Positions 48,533 through 56,781 of a stretch of 64,000 nucleotides of DNA are shown here, piece by piece. The notes under the pieces are model-generated. The model had not been told where the DNA came from. It made no database searches and saw nothing but the letters and a program-made list of their open reading frames with translations. The stretch covers positions 124,001 to 188,000 of the forward strand of contig NZ_LMFH01000006.1 in NCBI RefSeq assembly GCF_001427225.1, in the 5' to 3' direction. The stretch comes from Lysobacter sp. Root494. Lineage in GTDB: Bacteria > Pseudomonadota > Gammaproteobacteria > Xanthomonadales > Xanthomonadaceae. The position numbers were made by a program, and so were the translations under genes. Position 1 is the first letter of the stretch. The number at the start of each line of letters is the position of its first letter.

Positions 48533-51500
48533 ATGACTCAATCCAATCGCGTCCGCATGTCGAAGCTCACGCTTGGCCTGCTTGCTGTCCTTGCCACTGC
48601 GCCTGCATTTGCACAGAGCACCTCCGCCGGCGTTGGCGGTCGGGTTATCGGTGCCAACGGCCAACCCGTCGCCGGGGCCGAAGTCACGATCACCCATGCC
48701 GAGTCCGGCACAGTCAGCCGGGCCATTACGGATGCGGATGGCCGCTATAACGCTCGCGGCTTGCGCGTCGGCGGGCCGTACACGATCACGATCAACAAGG
48801 CAGGCTCCGGTTCGACCAGTCAGGACGGGGTCTACCTCAACCTCGACAAGGTGAACCAGGTTGATGCCTCGCTGAACGCCGACGTCACCACGCTGCAAGC
48901 CGTCCAGGCCGTCGCAGCTGCCGGCTCGGAAGTGTTCAGTGCGACCAAGATGGGCGCTGGCTCGAACGTCACCAGGGCGCAGATCGAAGCTTTCCCCTCG
49001 ATCGAGCGCAGCCTTCAGGATTACGCTCGTCTCGATCCCCGCGTCACGCAGACCGACAAGTCGCGCAACGAGATCTCGGTCGGCGGCCAGAATCCCCGCT
49101 ATAACGCCATCCGCGTGGACGGCATCAGCACCAACGATGCCTTCGGCCTGGAATCGAACGGCCTGCCGACGCCGAAGCAGCCGTTCTCGATGGATGCGAT
49201 CCAGGAAATCGCCGTGGACGTCGCGAATTACGACGTCACCATCTCCGGTGGCACTGGCGGCGTGATCAACGCGGTAACCAAGTCGGGTACCAACGAGTTC
49301 CATGGCTCGGTGTACGGGCTCTACCGTGACAACTCGATGGTCCGCGAGAATGAGGACGGCAGCGACTTCTCCGGCTTCGAAGATGAAACCACGTACGGCA
49401 TGACCTTCGGCGGCCCGCTCGTCAAAGACAAGCTCTTCTTCTTCCTGAACTACGAAAAGTATGAGCAGGCAGCTGCGGCGCCGACCTTCGGCCCGATCGG
49501 CTCGGGTGCTTCCAATATCGTCGACATTACCGACACCGACATCGCCGACCTCAACCGCATCGCCCAGACCTACGGTTTCAGCGCTGGTCAGTACGCGGTC
49601 AGCGGTGCGGACACGACCAGCGAGGAATACGGCCTCAAGATCGACTGGAACATCACGGACAGCCAGCGCTTCAGCCTCCGGTATGGCACCTCGGACCAGA
49701 GCGTCGCGCAGTTCCCCGACTTCTTCCCGGACATGATCGCACTGGATACCCATGCGTATCAGCGCGATTACAAGTTCGACACGTATACCGCACAGCTGTT
49801 CAGCGACTGGAGCGACGTGTTCTCGACCGAGGCGAAGGTCTCATATCGTGACTACTCCGCAGTGCGTACCCCAAGCACCAATCTGCCGGAAGTCGAGGTT
49901 GAGTTCGGCGACAACAGCGTGATCTTCGGGACCGAGGAAAACACGCACGTCAACGTGCTCGAGACCGAGACCTGGAACGCCTTCTTCGCCGGCAATCTGT
50001 TCCTCGGCGACCACACCGTGAAGTTCGGCTTCGACTACGAAGACAACGACATCTACAACCTCTTCGGCCGTCGTACCAATGGCGTTTATGTGTTCGACAG
50101 CGCTGCCGACTTCGAGGCGGGCCGTCCGAGCTCTTACCGTTTGTTCTATCCGGCCGGTGGCAACCTCGACAACATGGCCGCCATCTGGGGCCTGAAGAAC
50201 CTCGGCGTGTTCGTGCAGGACTCCTGGGCTGTCAACTACAACCTGACGCTCACCTTTGGCCTGCGTTGGGACAAGCCGATGGTCGATGGCACGCCGACCT
50301 TCAACCAGGCGGCATTCAATGCCTTCGGGTTCGACAACAGTGCCACGATCGACGGCAACGATCTGATCGAGCCGCGCTTCGGGTTCAACTACACCTTCGA
50401 CAGCGATCGCCCGATGCAGTTGCGCGGTGGTATCGGTCTGTTCCAGGGCGCGTCTGCCAACGTCTGGCTGTCGAACCCGTTCACCAACACCGGCTTTGGT
50501 TACATCGACTACAACCTTTCGAGTGGCTTTCCGGAAACGGCTCCCTGCATGCAGACGGGCCAGCGCTGCTTCAGCGCCGATCCATCCGCGCAGATCGATC
50601 TGATTCCCGCAGGCTCGCGCACGGGTACCCAGTCGATCGACTTCGTCGACCCCGACCTGGGCCAGCCGTCGGTGTGGAAGGCCAACCTTGCGTTCGACCA
50701 CGAACTGCCATGGTGGGGCGTCGTTGGCGCGGCCGAACTCGTGCTGACTTCGGTCAAGGAAGGCATCTACTACCAGCACCTCAACCTGGGTGCACCCACG
50801 GGAGTCGGCCAGGACGGTCGCCTGATGTACTGGAACGCCAACGGCTACGATCCGGCGAACTGGAATGCCTCGGGCAATAATCCCAACGGTGCGGGCGTCC
50901 GCAATCGCAGGGACGCCATCTCGGCCTTCAGCGACGCCATCATCGCCCGCCCGACGAGCAAGGGCGAGTCGCAGCAGCTGACCCTGTCCTTGAACAAGCC
51001 GTTCAACAATGGCCACTGGTCGTGGATGGCGGCGTACACCTACACCAACGCGAACGAAGTCAGTCCGCTGACCAGTTCTACCTCGGGTTCCCAGTGGGGC
51101 AACCTCAACACGTTCAATCCGAACGAAGAGGTCTCGGCGCGCTCCAGTTACGAGATCCGGGATCGCTTCAGTGCCGCGGTCAGTTGGAAGCAGGCATTCT
51201 TCGGCGACTACAACACGACCGTGTCGACATTTTTCGAAAGCCGCAGCGGCCGTCCGTACAGCTACACCTACGACAACGATGCCAACGGCGACAGCCGCTT
51301 CGGCAACGACCTGCTGTACATCCCGTCGGCGCCCGGCGACGTACTCTTCGGCTCGCCGGCGGAAGAGGCAGCGTTCTGGGAATTCGTCAACAGCAACGAT
51401 TACCTGTCCCAACACCGTGGACAGGTCGCCGAGCGCAATGGCGCCACCTCGCCGTGGGTCAACCAGTTCGACGTGCGCATCTCGCAGGAACTTCCTGGCT

Positions 51501-51748
51501 TCATGAACGGCCACAAGTCGGAGATCTGGCTCGACATCCTCAACATCGGCAACATGCTCAACAAGGATTGGGGGCAGATCGAGGAAGTGGCGTTCCCAGG
51601 TAATCGCGGCATCGTGGAGTATGGCGGCATCGATCCCACCACCGGCAAGTACGTGTACCGCTTCAACAGCCCGGACCAACTGCGCATCTACGACGATCGC
51701 GGTATTTCGCGCTGGGCGTTGCAGGTTGGATTCCGTTACAAGTTCTGA
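48533..51748 (+). CDS. Oar-like TonB-dependent outer-membrane receptor
   Basis: A 1071-residue outer-membrane protein. Signal peptide (SKLTLGLLAVLATAPAFA), an N-terminal carboxypeptidase-regulatory-like beta-sandwich (GVGGRVIGANGQPVAGAEVTITH, YNARGLRVGGPYTITINKAG), a plug (IEAFPSIERSLQDYARLDP, NAIRVDGISTNDAFGLESNG, GGTGGVINAVTKSGTNEFHG) and a large barrel ending in an aromatic residue (VGFRYKF). This is the Oar type, abundant in Xanthomonads, associated with uptake or export of large substrates and, in Myxococcus, with development. The ATG at 48533 is preferred, with an ATG at 48557 possible. The substrate is unknown. Confidence 0.93.
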   Translation: MTQSNRVRMSKLTLGLLAVLATAPAFAQSTSAGVGGRVIGANGQPVAGAEVTITHAESGTVSRAITDADGRYNARGLRVGGPYTITINKAGSGSTSQDGVYLNLDKVNQVDASLNADVTTLQAVQAVAAAGSEVFSATKMGAGSNVTRAQIEAFPSIERSLQDYARLDPRVTQTDKSRNEISVGGQNPRYNAIRVDGISTNDAFGLESNGLPTPKQPFSMDAIQEIAVDVANYDVTISGGTGGVINAVTKSGTNEFHGSVYGLYRDNSMVRENEDGSDFSGFEDETTYGMTFGGPLVKDKLFFFLNYEKYEQAAAAPTFGPIGSGASNIVDITDTDIADLNRIAQTYGFSAGQYAVSGADTTSEEYGLKIDWNITDSQRFSLRYGTSDQSVAQFPDFFPDMIALDTHAYQRDYKFDTYTAQLFSDWSDVFSTEAKVSYRDYSAVRTPSTNLPEVEVEFGDNSVIFGTEENTHVNVLETETWNAFFAGNLFLGDHTVKFGFDYEDNDIYNLFGRRTNGVYVFDSAADFEAGRPSSYRLFYPAGGNLDNMAAIWGLKNLGVFVQDSWAVNYNLTLTFGLRWDKPMVDGTPTFNQAAFNAFGFDNSATIDGNDLIEPRFGFNYTFDSDRPMQLRGGIGLFQGASANVWLSNPFTNTGFGYIDYNLSSGFPETAPCMQTGQRCFSADPSAQIDLIPAGSRTGTQSIDFVDPDLGQPSVWKANLAFDHELPWWGVVGAAELVLTSVKEGIYYQHLNLGAPTGVGQDGRLMYWNANGYDPANWNASGNNPNGAGVRNRRDAISAFSDAIIARPTSKGESQQLTLSLNKPFNNGHWSWMAAYTYTNANEVSPLTSSTSGSQWGNLNTFNPNEEVSARSSYEIRDRFSAAVSWKQAFFGDYNTTVSTFFESRSGRPYSYTYDNDANGDSRFGNDLLYIPSAPGDVLFGSPAEEAAFWEFVNSNDYLSQHRGQVAERNGATSPWVNQFDVRISQELPGFMNGHKSEIWLDILNIGNMLNKDWGQIEEVAFPGNRGIVEYGGIDPTTGKYVYRFNSPDQLRIYDDRGISRWALQVGFRYKF

Positions 51749-51769
51749 TCAGCGGAACCCCTGCGATGG

Positions 51770-51801
51770 AAAACGGCCGGAGCGATCCGGCCGTTTTCTT
51801 T
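51770..51801 (+). terminator. Terminator after the TonB receptor
   Basis: Eleven-base perfect stem AAAACGGCCGG / CCGGCCGTTTT with loop AGCGAT and tail CTTTT. Confidence 0.92.
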
Positions 51802-51861
51802 TGAAGGGCGGGCTGCGTTAGAGTCTGTGAGTAGCCTTGCCTGAAGTGCATAGAGAAGAGA

Positions 51862-53253
51862 ATGAATTCGATATTGGAAGCCATCGACACGACACTGCCG
51901 ACAGTAAACACCCATATCTACCCGCGGGGTGGGCTGGACGTGCTGTCGCGTTCGGAAGTCGCACGGCTTCGCGATGCATCAGCAGGAGGCATGCACGAGT
52001 TGTTGCGCCGTTGCGCGCTGGCAGTGCTGACGAGCGGCAGCGCTTCGGATGATCCGCGCGCCGCGCGCGAGTTGTACCCGAACTTCGATATTCAGGTGCA
52101 GCAACAGGATCGCGGCGTACGCATCGATCTGACCAATGCACCTGCCATGGCGTTCGTCGATGGCGAGATCATTCAGGGCGTGGCCGAGTTGCTATTCGCC
52201 GCGGTGCGCGATCTCGCCTATATCGCGATCGAGCTGGAACAGGAAGGCGGCAGGGACCTGAGCACCAGCGAAGGCATCACCGACTCCGTGTTCGGCTTGC
52301 TACGGAACGCACGCCTGCTGCGGCCGGCCGATCCGAACCTCGTCGTCTGCTGGGGTGGTCATTCGATTTCGCGAGAGGAGTACGTCTATACGAAACAGGT
52401 CGGTTACGAGCTCGGCCTGCGGGGCCTGGACATCTGCACTGGCTGCGGTCCCGGCGCAATGAAGGGACCCATGAAGGGCGCGACCATCGCGCATGCAAAG
52501 CAGCGCAAGCGCCACACACGCTACATCGGCATTACCGAGCCCGGCATCATCGCCGCCGAATCGCCGAACCCCATCGTCAACCACCTGGTGATCATGCCCG
52601 ACATCGAAAAGCGCCTGGAGGCGTTCGTCCGGCTTGGCCATGGGATCATCGTTTTTCCTGGCGGGGTAGGCACCGCGGAGGAAATCCTCTATCTGCTCGG
52701 GATCCTGCTGCGCGAAGAAAACGCAGGCCTGCCGTTCCCGCTGATCTTCACCGGGCCCACGACCTCGGCTCCTTACTTCGAGCAGATCGATCGTTTCATA
52801 CGCCTTACCCTCGGCGAGGAAGCGACGCGTCGCTACCAGATCATCACGGGCGACAGCGTCGAAGTAGCTAAACGCATGACCTCGGGCATCCGGAAGGTCC
52901 GCGAATACCGCATTGCGCAGAAGGATTCGTTCTTCTTCAACTGGTCAATCGAGATTCCGCAGGAATTCCAGCAGCCCTTCGTCCCCAGTCACGAGGCAAT
53001 GGCGGCTCTCGATCTGCACCATGGCCGCAAGGCGCACGAACTTGCCGCCGATCTGCGGCGCGCGTTCTCAGGCATCGTTGCAGGCAACGTCAAGGAAGAT
53101 GGAATGCGCCGGATCGAGGAACGTGGCCCGTTCGAGATCCACGGAGACGCAGACATCATGCATTCGCTGGATGCGCTGCTACGTGCATTTGTTGAGCAGC
53201 GCCGCATGAAGATTGCGGGGGAGTACAAGCCTTGCTATCGCGTCGTGGCCTAA
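51862..53253 (+). CDS. ppnN: Nucleotide 5'-monophosphate nucleosidase PpnN
   Basis: A 463-residue enzyme of the PpnN (YgdH) type, which cleaves purine and pyrimidine nucleoside monophosphates to base and ribose phosphate; the E. coli enzyme is stimulated by (p)ppGpp. The central LOG-like domain has WGGHSISREEY, GCGPGAMKGPMKGA and the FPGGVGTAEE signature; the N- and C-terminal domains (YPRGGLDVLSRSEV; FNWSIEIPQEFQQPF) are those specific to PpnN. Single gene between two terminator/convergent boundaries. Confidence 0.95.
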   Translation: MNSILEAIDTTLPTVNTHIYPRGGLDVLSRSEVARLRDASAGGMHELLRRCALAVLTSGSASDDPRAARELYPNFDIQVQQQDRGVRIDLTNAPAMAFVDGEIIQGVAELLFAAVRDLAYIAIELEQEGGRDLSTSEGITDSVFGLLRNARLLRPADPNLVVCWGGHSISREEYVYTKQVGYELGLRGLDICTGCGPGAMKGPMKGATIAHAKQRKRHTRYIGITEPGIIAAESPNPIVNHLVIMPDIEKRLEAFVRLGHGIIVFPGGVGTAEEILYLLGILLREENAGLPFPLIFTGPTTSAPYFEQIDRFIRLTLGEEATRRYQIITGDSVEVAKRMTSGIRKVREYRIAQKDSFFFNWSIEIPQEFQQPFVPSHEAMAALDLHHGRKAHELAADLRRAFSGIVAGNVKEDGMRRIEERGPFEIHGDADIMHSLDALLRAFVEQRRMKIAGEYKPCYRVVA

Positions 53254-53259
53254 ACGAGC

Positions 53260-53673
53260 TCAGCGGTTGCAATCGGCGTCGCCGCTCCAGGTGGGCTTGC
53301 TGTCGAGGTTCGAGACCGACAGGTCACCACAACGATCGCTTGCTTGTTTGCCCCCCGACGTGCGCGTCATCCGGAACCTGTAGCTCGTCGCCGTCGGGGC
53401 GCTTATCTGTTCATACGTGTAAAAATCAGCAGTAGGAGTGCTCGGGTATGTGCCTGAGCCGCAGCCAGCCCCCGAGCAATTGGCGTACGAAGGGTTTTCG
53501 GCGCGCCAGCGTTCCAATGCCAAACGGTATTCCCCAATCGCGCGTACCGCTTCGGCCCGTCGCCCCTTGCGGCTCTGCTCCAGATAATTCGGGATAGCTA
53601 TGGCCGCCAAGACTGCGATTACGAGCACCACGGTCATTAATTCAATCAGCGTGAAACCGCGTTGCATGCGCAT
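53260..53673 (-). CDS. pilE: Type IV pilin-like protein PilE
   Basis: A 137-residue pilin-like protein. The prepilin site is MRMQRG|FTLIE with Glu5, followed by the hydrophobic spine LMTVVLVIAVLAAIAIPNYLEQSRKGRRAEAVRAIGEY, typical of PilE minor pilins, and a C-terminal disulfide-like pair (RCGDLS..DADCN). In most Xanthomonads pilE follows the fimT-pilV-pilW-pilX-pilY1 operon on the same strand; here it is divergent from fimT. It ends six bases from ppnN. Confidence 0.92.
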   Translation of the reverse strand: MRMQRGFTLIELMTVVLVIAVLAAIAIPNYLEQSRKGRRAEAVRAIGEYRLALERWRAENPSYANCSGAGCGSGTYPSTPTADFYTYEQISAPTATSYRFRMTRTSGGKQASDRCGDLSVSNLDSKPTWSGDADCNR

Positions 53674-53850
53674 GGCCTGATCCCAATTTGACGTTGAAAT
53701 TGAAGTTCAGGTGATGGTAGCACTGGCCGGCTGCCTGCAAAGAAGGCAGTGCTCTGCGCCCATCGCCCCCCCGCGACCATTCGTCCGGTGAAGCTTGCGG
53801 GGCTTGGGTTCCTCTCTCAAAGTCTCGCGAGCTAAGTCTGGGGTAACGAC

Positions 53851-54420
53851 GTGCGCTCAAGAAGCTTCAAGGGGTTCACTCTGGTGGAGTTGATGGTCAC
53901 GCTGGCGGTCATCGCCATCCTCGCAGCGACCGCGGCCCCCTCGTTACGTGAGTTCTTCGAGCGTTATCGCCTTCGCGGAGCGGTCGAAGATGTTTTGACC
54001 GTGTTTGCAACTGCGAGGCAGGGAGCAGTCAAGGCTGACCGCAACGTCAAGGTCAAGTTCTCCAGCGACACAAGCGATTGGTGCGTCGGTGGTATCCAGC
54101 AGGCCGATCCTGCTGCGGGTGAACTGGCTCCTGTCGATCCAGCCCCGTGTGCCTGCGAAACAGCGCCCGATACTTGCCTGGTAAGTGCACAGCGCCTGGT
54201 CGCCGCCGCAGATGGTCGGGGAGTCACGATGGCTTCGGGGGGGGCAACAATCACGTTTGACAGCAAGAACGGGACACTTACACCACTGAGCCCGGCAAGC
54301 GTGACGTTTCTCTCAAGTACCGGAAGGTATGGCCTGGAAGTCCAGATCTCTCCGCTCGGTCAGGCTCGGGCATGCCGTCCAGCCAGCAAGGATCCATTCC
54401 CCGGATATCCCACATGCTGA
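53851..54420 (+). CDS. fimT: Minor pilin / pseudopilin FimT (GspH-type)
   Basis: A 189-residue pilin-like protein with cleavage site KG|FTLVE, a hydrophobic helix (LMVTLAVIAILAATAAPSLREFFERYRLRGAV) and a GspH/FimT domain (VLTVFATARQGAVKADRNVKVKF). The start is GTG at 53851 with GGGG upstream. It contains four cysteines in DPAPCACETAPDTCL. Related FimT proteins bind DNA in natural transformation. First gene of a four-gene operon with overlapping ends; the next gene starts inside its last codons. Confidence 0.9.
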   Translation: MRSRSFKGFTLVELMVTLAVIAILAATAAPSLREFFERYRLRGAVEDVLTVFATARQGAVKADRNVKVKFSSDTSDWCVGGIQQADPAAGELAPVDPAPCACETAPDTCLVSAQRLVAAADGRGVTMASGGATITFDSKNGTLTPLSPASVTFLSSTGRYGLEVQISPLGQARACRPASKDPFPGYPTC

Positions 54421-55052
54421 AAAAAAACACTCACGGCATTGCACCCCGGGCGCTTCAAGGCTTTACCTTGGTCGAGCTTCTGGTTGCCATGGTGGCGTCC
54501 CTCATAGTTTCGTTTGCTGCGATCAGCTTTTTTCTCTCGCTTGCACGCGCGAATTCTGATGACCTCAAGACGACACGGTTGACCCAGGAACTCCGAGCTC
54601 TCACCGAAGTAATTGGTCGTGAGGTTCGCAGGGCGCGGTATGTCGCTGATCCGATTGCCAATGTCACGCAGTCTGGCGCAGGCACGCCCCCTCAAGTAAA
54701 TGACGGGGTGACGATCAGTGCCACGGGGGACTGTCTTAGTTTGCGGTATGACCAGCCGCCCAGTGAGGGCGGCGGTCAAGTTCAGCGGGCCATCTACCTA
54801 AGTGGCAATCGGATTTTTCTGGCGAGCAGCGGTACTTGTAGCGGCGGCACTGCCATCAGCACGCCCCAAGTCGTGGTAAGTGCACTTTCGTTCGATAACG
54901 ATACGACCGCTCCTTACGACGGCACTTCTTCGGTAGACAGCTTCGTACGTATTCGTGTTGGTGGGCGCCTGGCCCAGGCGACGGGCGACTTGGCAAACCT
55001 GACCAGAACGTTCCAGCAAGATGTCTACATCCGCTCGGGAGAGGTGGACTGA
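54414..55052 (+). CDS. pilW: Minor pilin PilW-like
   Basis: A 212-residue protein with leader of about 16 residues, cleavage ALQG|FTLVE, spine LLVAMVASLIVSFAAISFFLS and a soluble domain with LTQELRALTEVIGREVRRARYVADP, the PilW/PulJ-type pattern. The ATG at 54414 overlaps the fimT stop by seven bases; the open frame runs further upstream inside fimT. It overlaps pilX by one base. Confidence 0.88.
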   Translation: MLKKNTHGIAPRALQGFTLVELLVAMVASLIVSFAAISFFLSLARANSDDLKTTRLTQELRALTEVIGREVRRARYVADPIANVTQSGAGTPPQVNDGVTISATGDCLSLRYDQPPSEGGGQVQRAIYLSGNRIFLASSGTCSGGTAISTPQVVVSALSFDNDTTAPYDGTSSVDSFVRIRVGGRLAQATGDLANLTRTFQQDVYIRSGEVD

Positions 55053-56767
55053 TGAATCACTTTAATGCCAAACCGCGTCAGTCGGGAAACGTGCTCCTGA
55101 TTGTTGTCCTGCTCCTGCTGCTCTCCTCGATGTTTGTGCTTTTCGCGTTGCGAGTGGGTACCTTCGAACAGCGGACCTCGGGCAATGACTATCGAGCCAA
55201 ACTTGTCCAGGAGCTCGCCGATTCCGGCATCCATCAGGCTGCTGAGTACTTTGCGGCTAATCCGACCGTCCGATCCGACACCTCCAAGTGGGAGTTGTGT
55301 GCGACAACCGACACGAGCTTCCCGTGCGGAGCCATCTCGCAGAACAGTGCCGCAGACGCCTCCCTTCCTCGCCGTTCCACCATGTATCGGTTTATTGGTG
55401 GCAGCGGCACCGGATTCGCGGCGCGGCTAATTCCGCTTCCCAGCGCAATTACCTCGACAGGGGGATTCGCCGCAACCCAGCAGGTCGGGGCAGTGATGTG
55501 TCGCATCAAGCGGCCGACGAGTGCTACTTCACCAACTTCCTGCGCGACTAACGATGCGGAAGCTTCATCGATCTGGGCCCTTACCCTGGTGTCCAAGGGC
55601 GGGCTGCCAGACGAAGGATCAAGCGCGACGGCCACACAGACAATCGGTTCCTATGGGATCTTCAATTTCCGGCCGGGTATTCCGCCGGTTGTGGCGTCCG
55701 GATCTGTCGAGGTCGGCGGCGGTCTTCAGATCGTCGCGTCGCCGAATGCGGCTGGTCTAGGTGAGGGGTCCAACATGCCGGTCTCCGTCTGGACGCGGCT
55801 GGAAATGACCAAGAGTGGCACCCCCAACACTTGCTACATGGAAGCGTTCCTGCGCCAGGGTGGCACCAACGCAAGCGGAGGGCCTCAGTACTACGACGGA
55901 ATCGAGGTCTGCCATACCTGCTCGTGTCCAGGGACGGATTCGCTGTCGTACCCCAAGTCTGGCAGTCAGGCGTGCCAAGGCATGGACATAGTGGATATCG
56001 ACAACAACGAGCCCAATGATTGCGCCGTTGCTCCCAATCTCGATATCCGCCGGTCCGAGTTTCCGCCAGACCTATTTGCCTTCGTTTTTGGAAAGCGGGG
56101 CTGGGATGACAACGTTGCAGGAACGGGTGGAGATATCTCCTCCAACAAGGAGTTCAACTTCGCGGAGACCAGACGCGTATCGGAGTGCAAGTTTCCGCAT
56201 CCTGCAACAGGGGTGCAGACCACCGCGACACTTCCTGAAGATACGTGCTATCTGCTGAAGCTTGATCACATCGTTCACATCGGCGACGGTGTGAATGACG
56301 CGGCCGAATGCAGCGCACTAGGAGCGGGTTCACGCGGCATTGTCTGGGTGCATTCGCAACCCATCCAGTCCGGAGGAAGTACGGTCGCCGGAATGGCTGG
56401 ATATGACTGCAACACCACGCTTCGCGGGTTGGATGACTTCGGCACTCCCAGCCACCCGGTGGCGCTGATCTATGACGGCGCCCTGACGCAGGTGCACTTT
56501 AGGCTTTACGGATTACTTTTCGTGAGAGAACCCAATGCCAGCTCGACGCTCGACGCTACGACGGGCGGCAGTGGCGAGCTCGGATTGAACGCGGGAGCCA
56601 CCATCTATGGGGCCGCCGTGGTGCAGGGTCGCATGACGTCTGGCGGCGGCGGCACTGCTGCGATCGTCTTCAACGAGAAAGTGCTCAGCAATCTGGTCAA
56701 TGACCCTGAGTTGCCGCCCGATCCGACATCACTGCCGGGATCGTGGACGGACCGTGTGCGGTACTGA
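55052..56767 (+). CDS. pilX: PilX-like protein, greatly enlarged
   Basis: A 571-residue protein. The N-terminus (RQSGNVLLIVVLLLLLSSMFVLFALRVGTFEQRTSGNDYRAKLVQELADSGIHQAAEYF) is the PilX N-terminal domain, a membrane helix without a classical prepilin glutamate pattern. Usual PilX proteins are about 150-200 residues; here the C-terminal region adds nearly 400 residues rich in Gly, Ser, Thr and Cys (CHTCSCPG, CYMEAF, ECKFPH). The last 100 residues (LNAGATIYGAAVVQGRM) suggest a beta-rich fold. It sits between pilW and pilV and probably forms part of the pilus tip. Confidence 0.82.
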   Translation: MNHFNAKPRQSGNVLLIVVLLLLLSSMFVLFALRVGTFEQRTSGNDYRAKLVQELADSGIHQAAEYFAANPTVRSDTSKWELCATTDTSFPCGAISQNSAADASLPRRSTMYRFIGGSGTGFAARLIPLPSAITSTGGFAATQQVGAVMCRIKRPTSATSPTSCATNDAEASSIWALTLVSKGGLPDEGSSATATQTIGSYGIFNFRPGIPPVVASGSVEVGGGLQIVASPNAAGLGEGSNMPVSVWTRLEMTKSGTPNTCYMEAFLRQGGTNASGGPQYYDGIEVCHTCSCPGTDSLSYPKSGSQACQGMDIVDIDNNEPNDCAVAPNLDIRRSEFPPDLFAFVFGKRGWDDNVAGTGGDISSNKEFNFAETRRVSECKFPHPATGVQTTATLPEDTCYLLKLDHIVHIGDGVNDAAECSALGAGSRGIVWVHSQPIQSGGSTVAGMAGYDCNTTLRGLDDFGTPSHPVALIYDGALTQVHFRLYGLLFVREPNASSTLDATTGGSGELGLNAGATIYGAAVVQGRMTSGGGGTAAIVFNEKVLSNLVNDPELPPDPTSLPGSWTDRVRY

Positions 56768-56781
56768 GCGGAGCAATGCAG

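Noticed and set aside
49841-51679. 612-codon minus-strand frame opposite the TonB receptor
   Set aside because: Shadow frame; the receptor on the plus strand has signal peptide, plug and barrel signatures.
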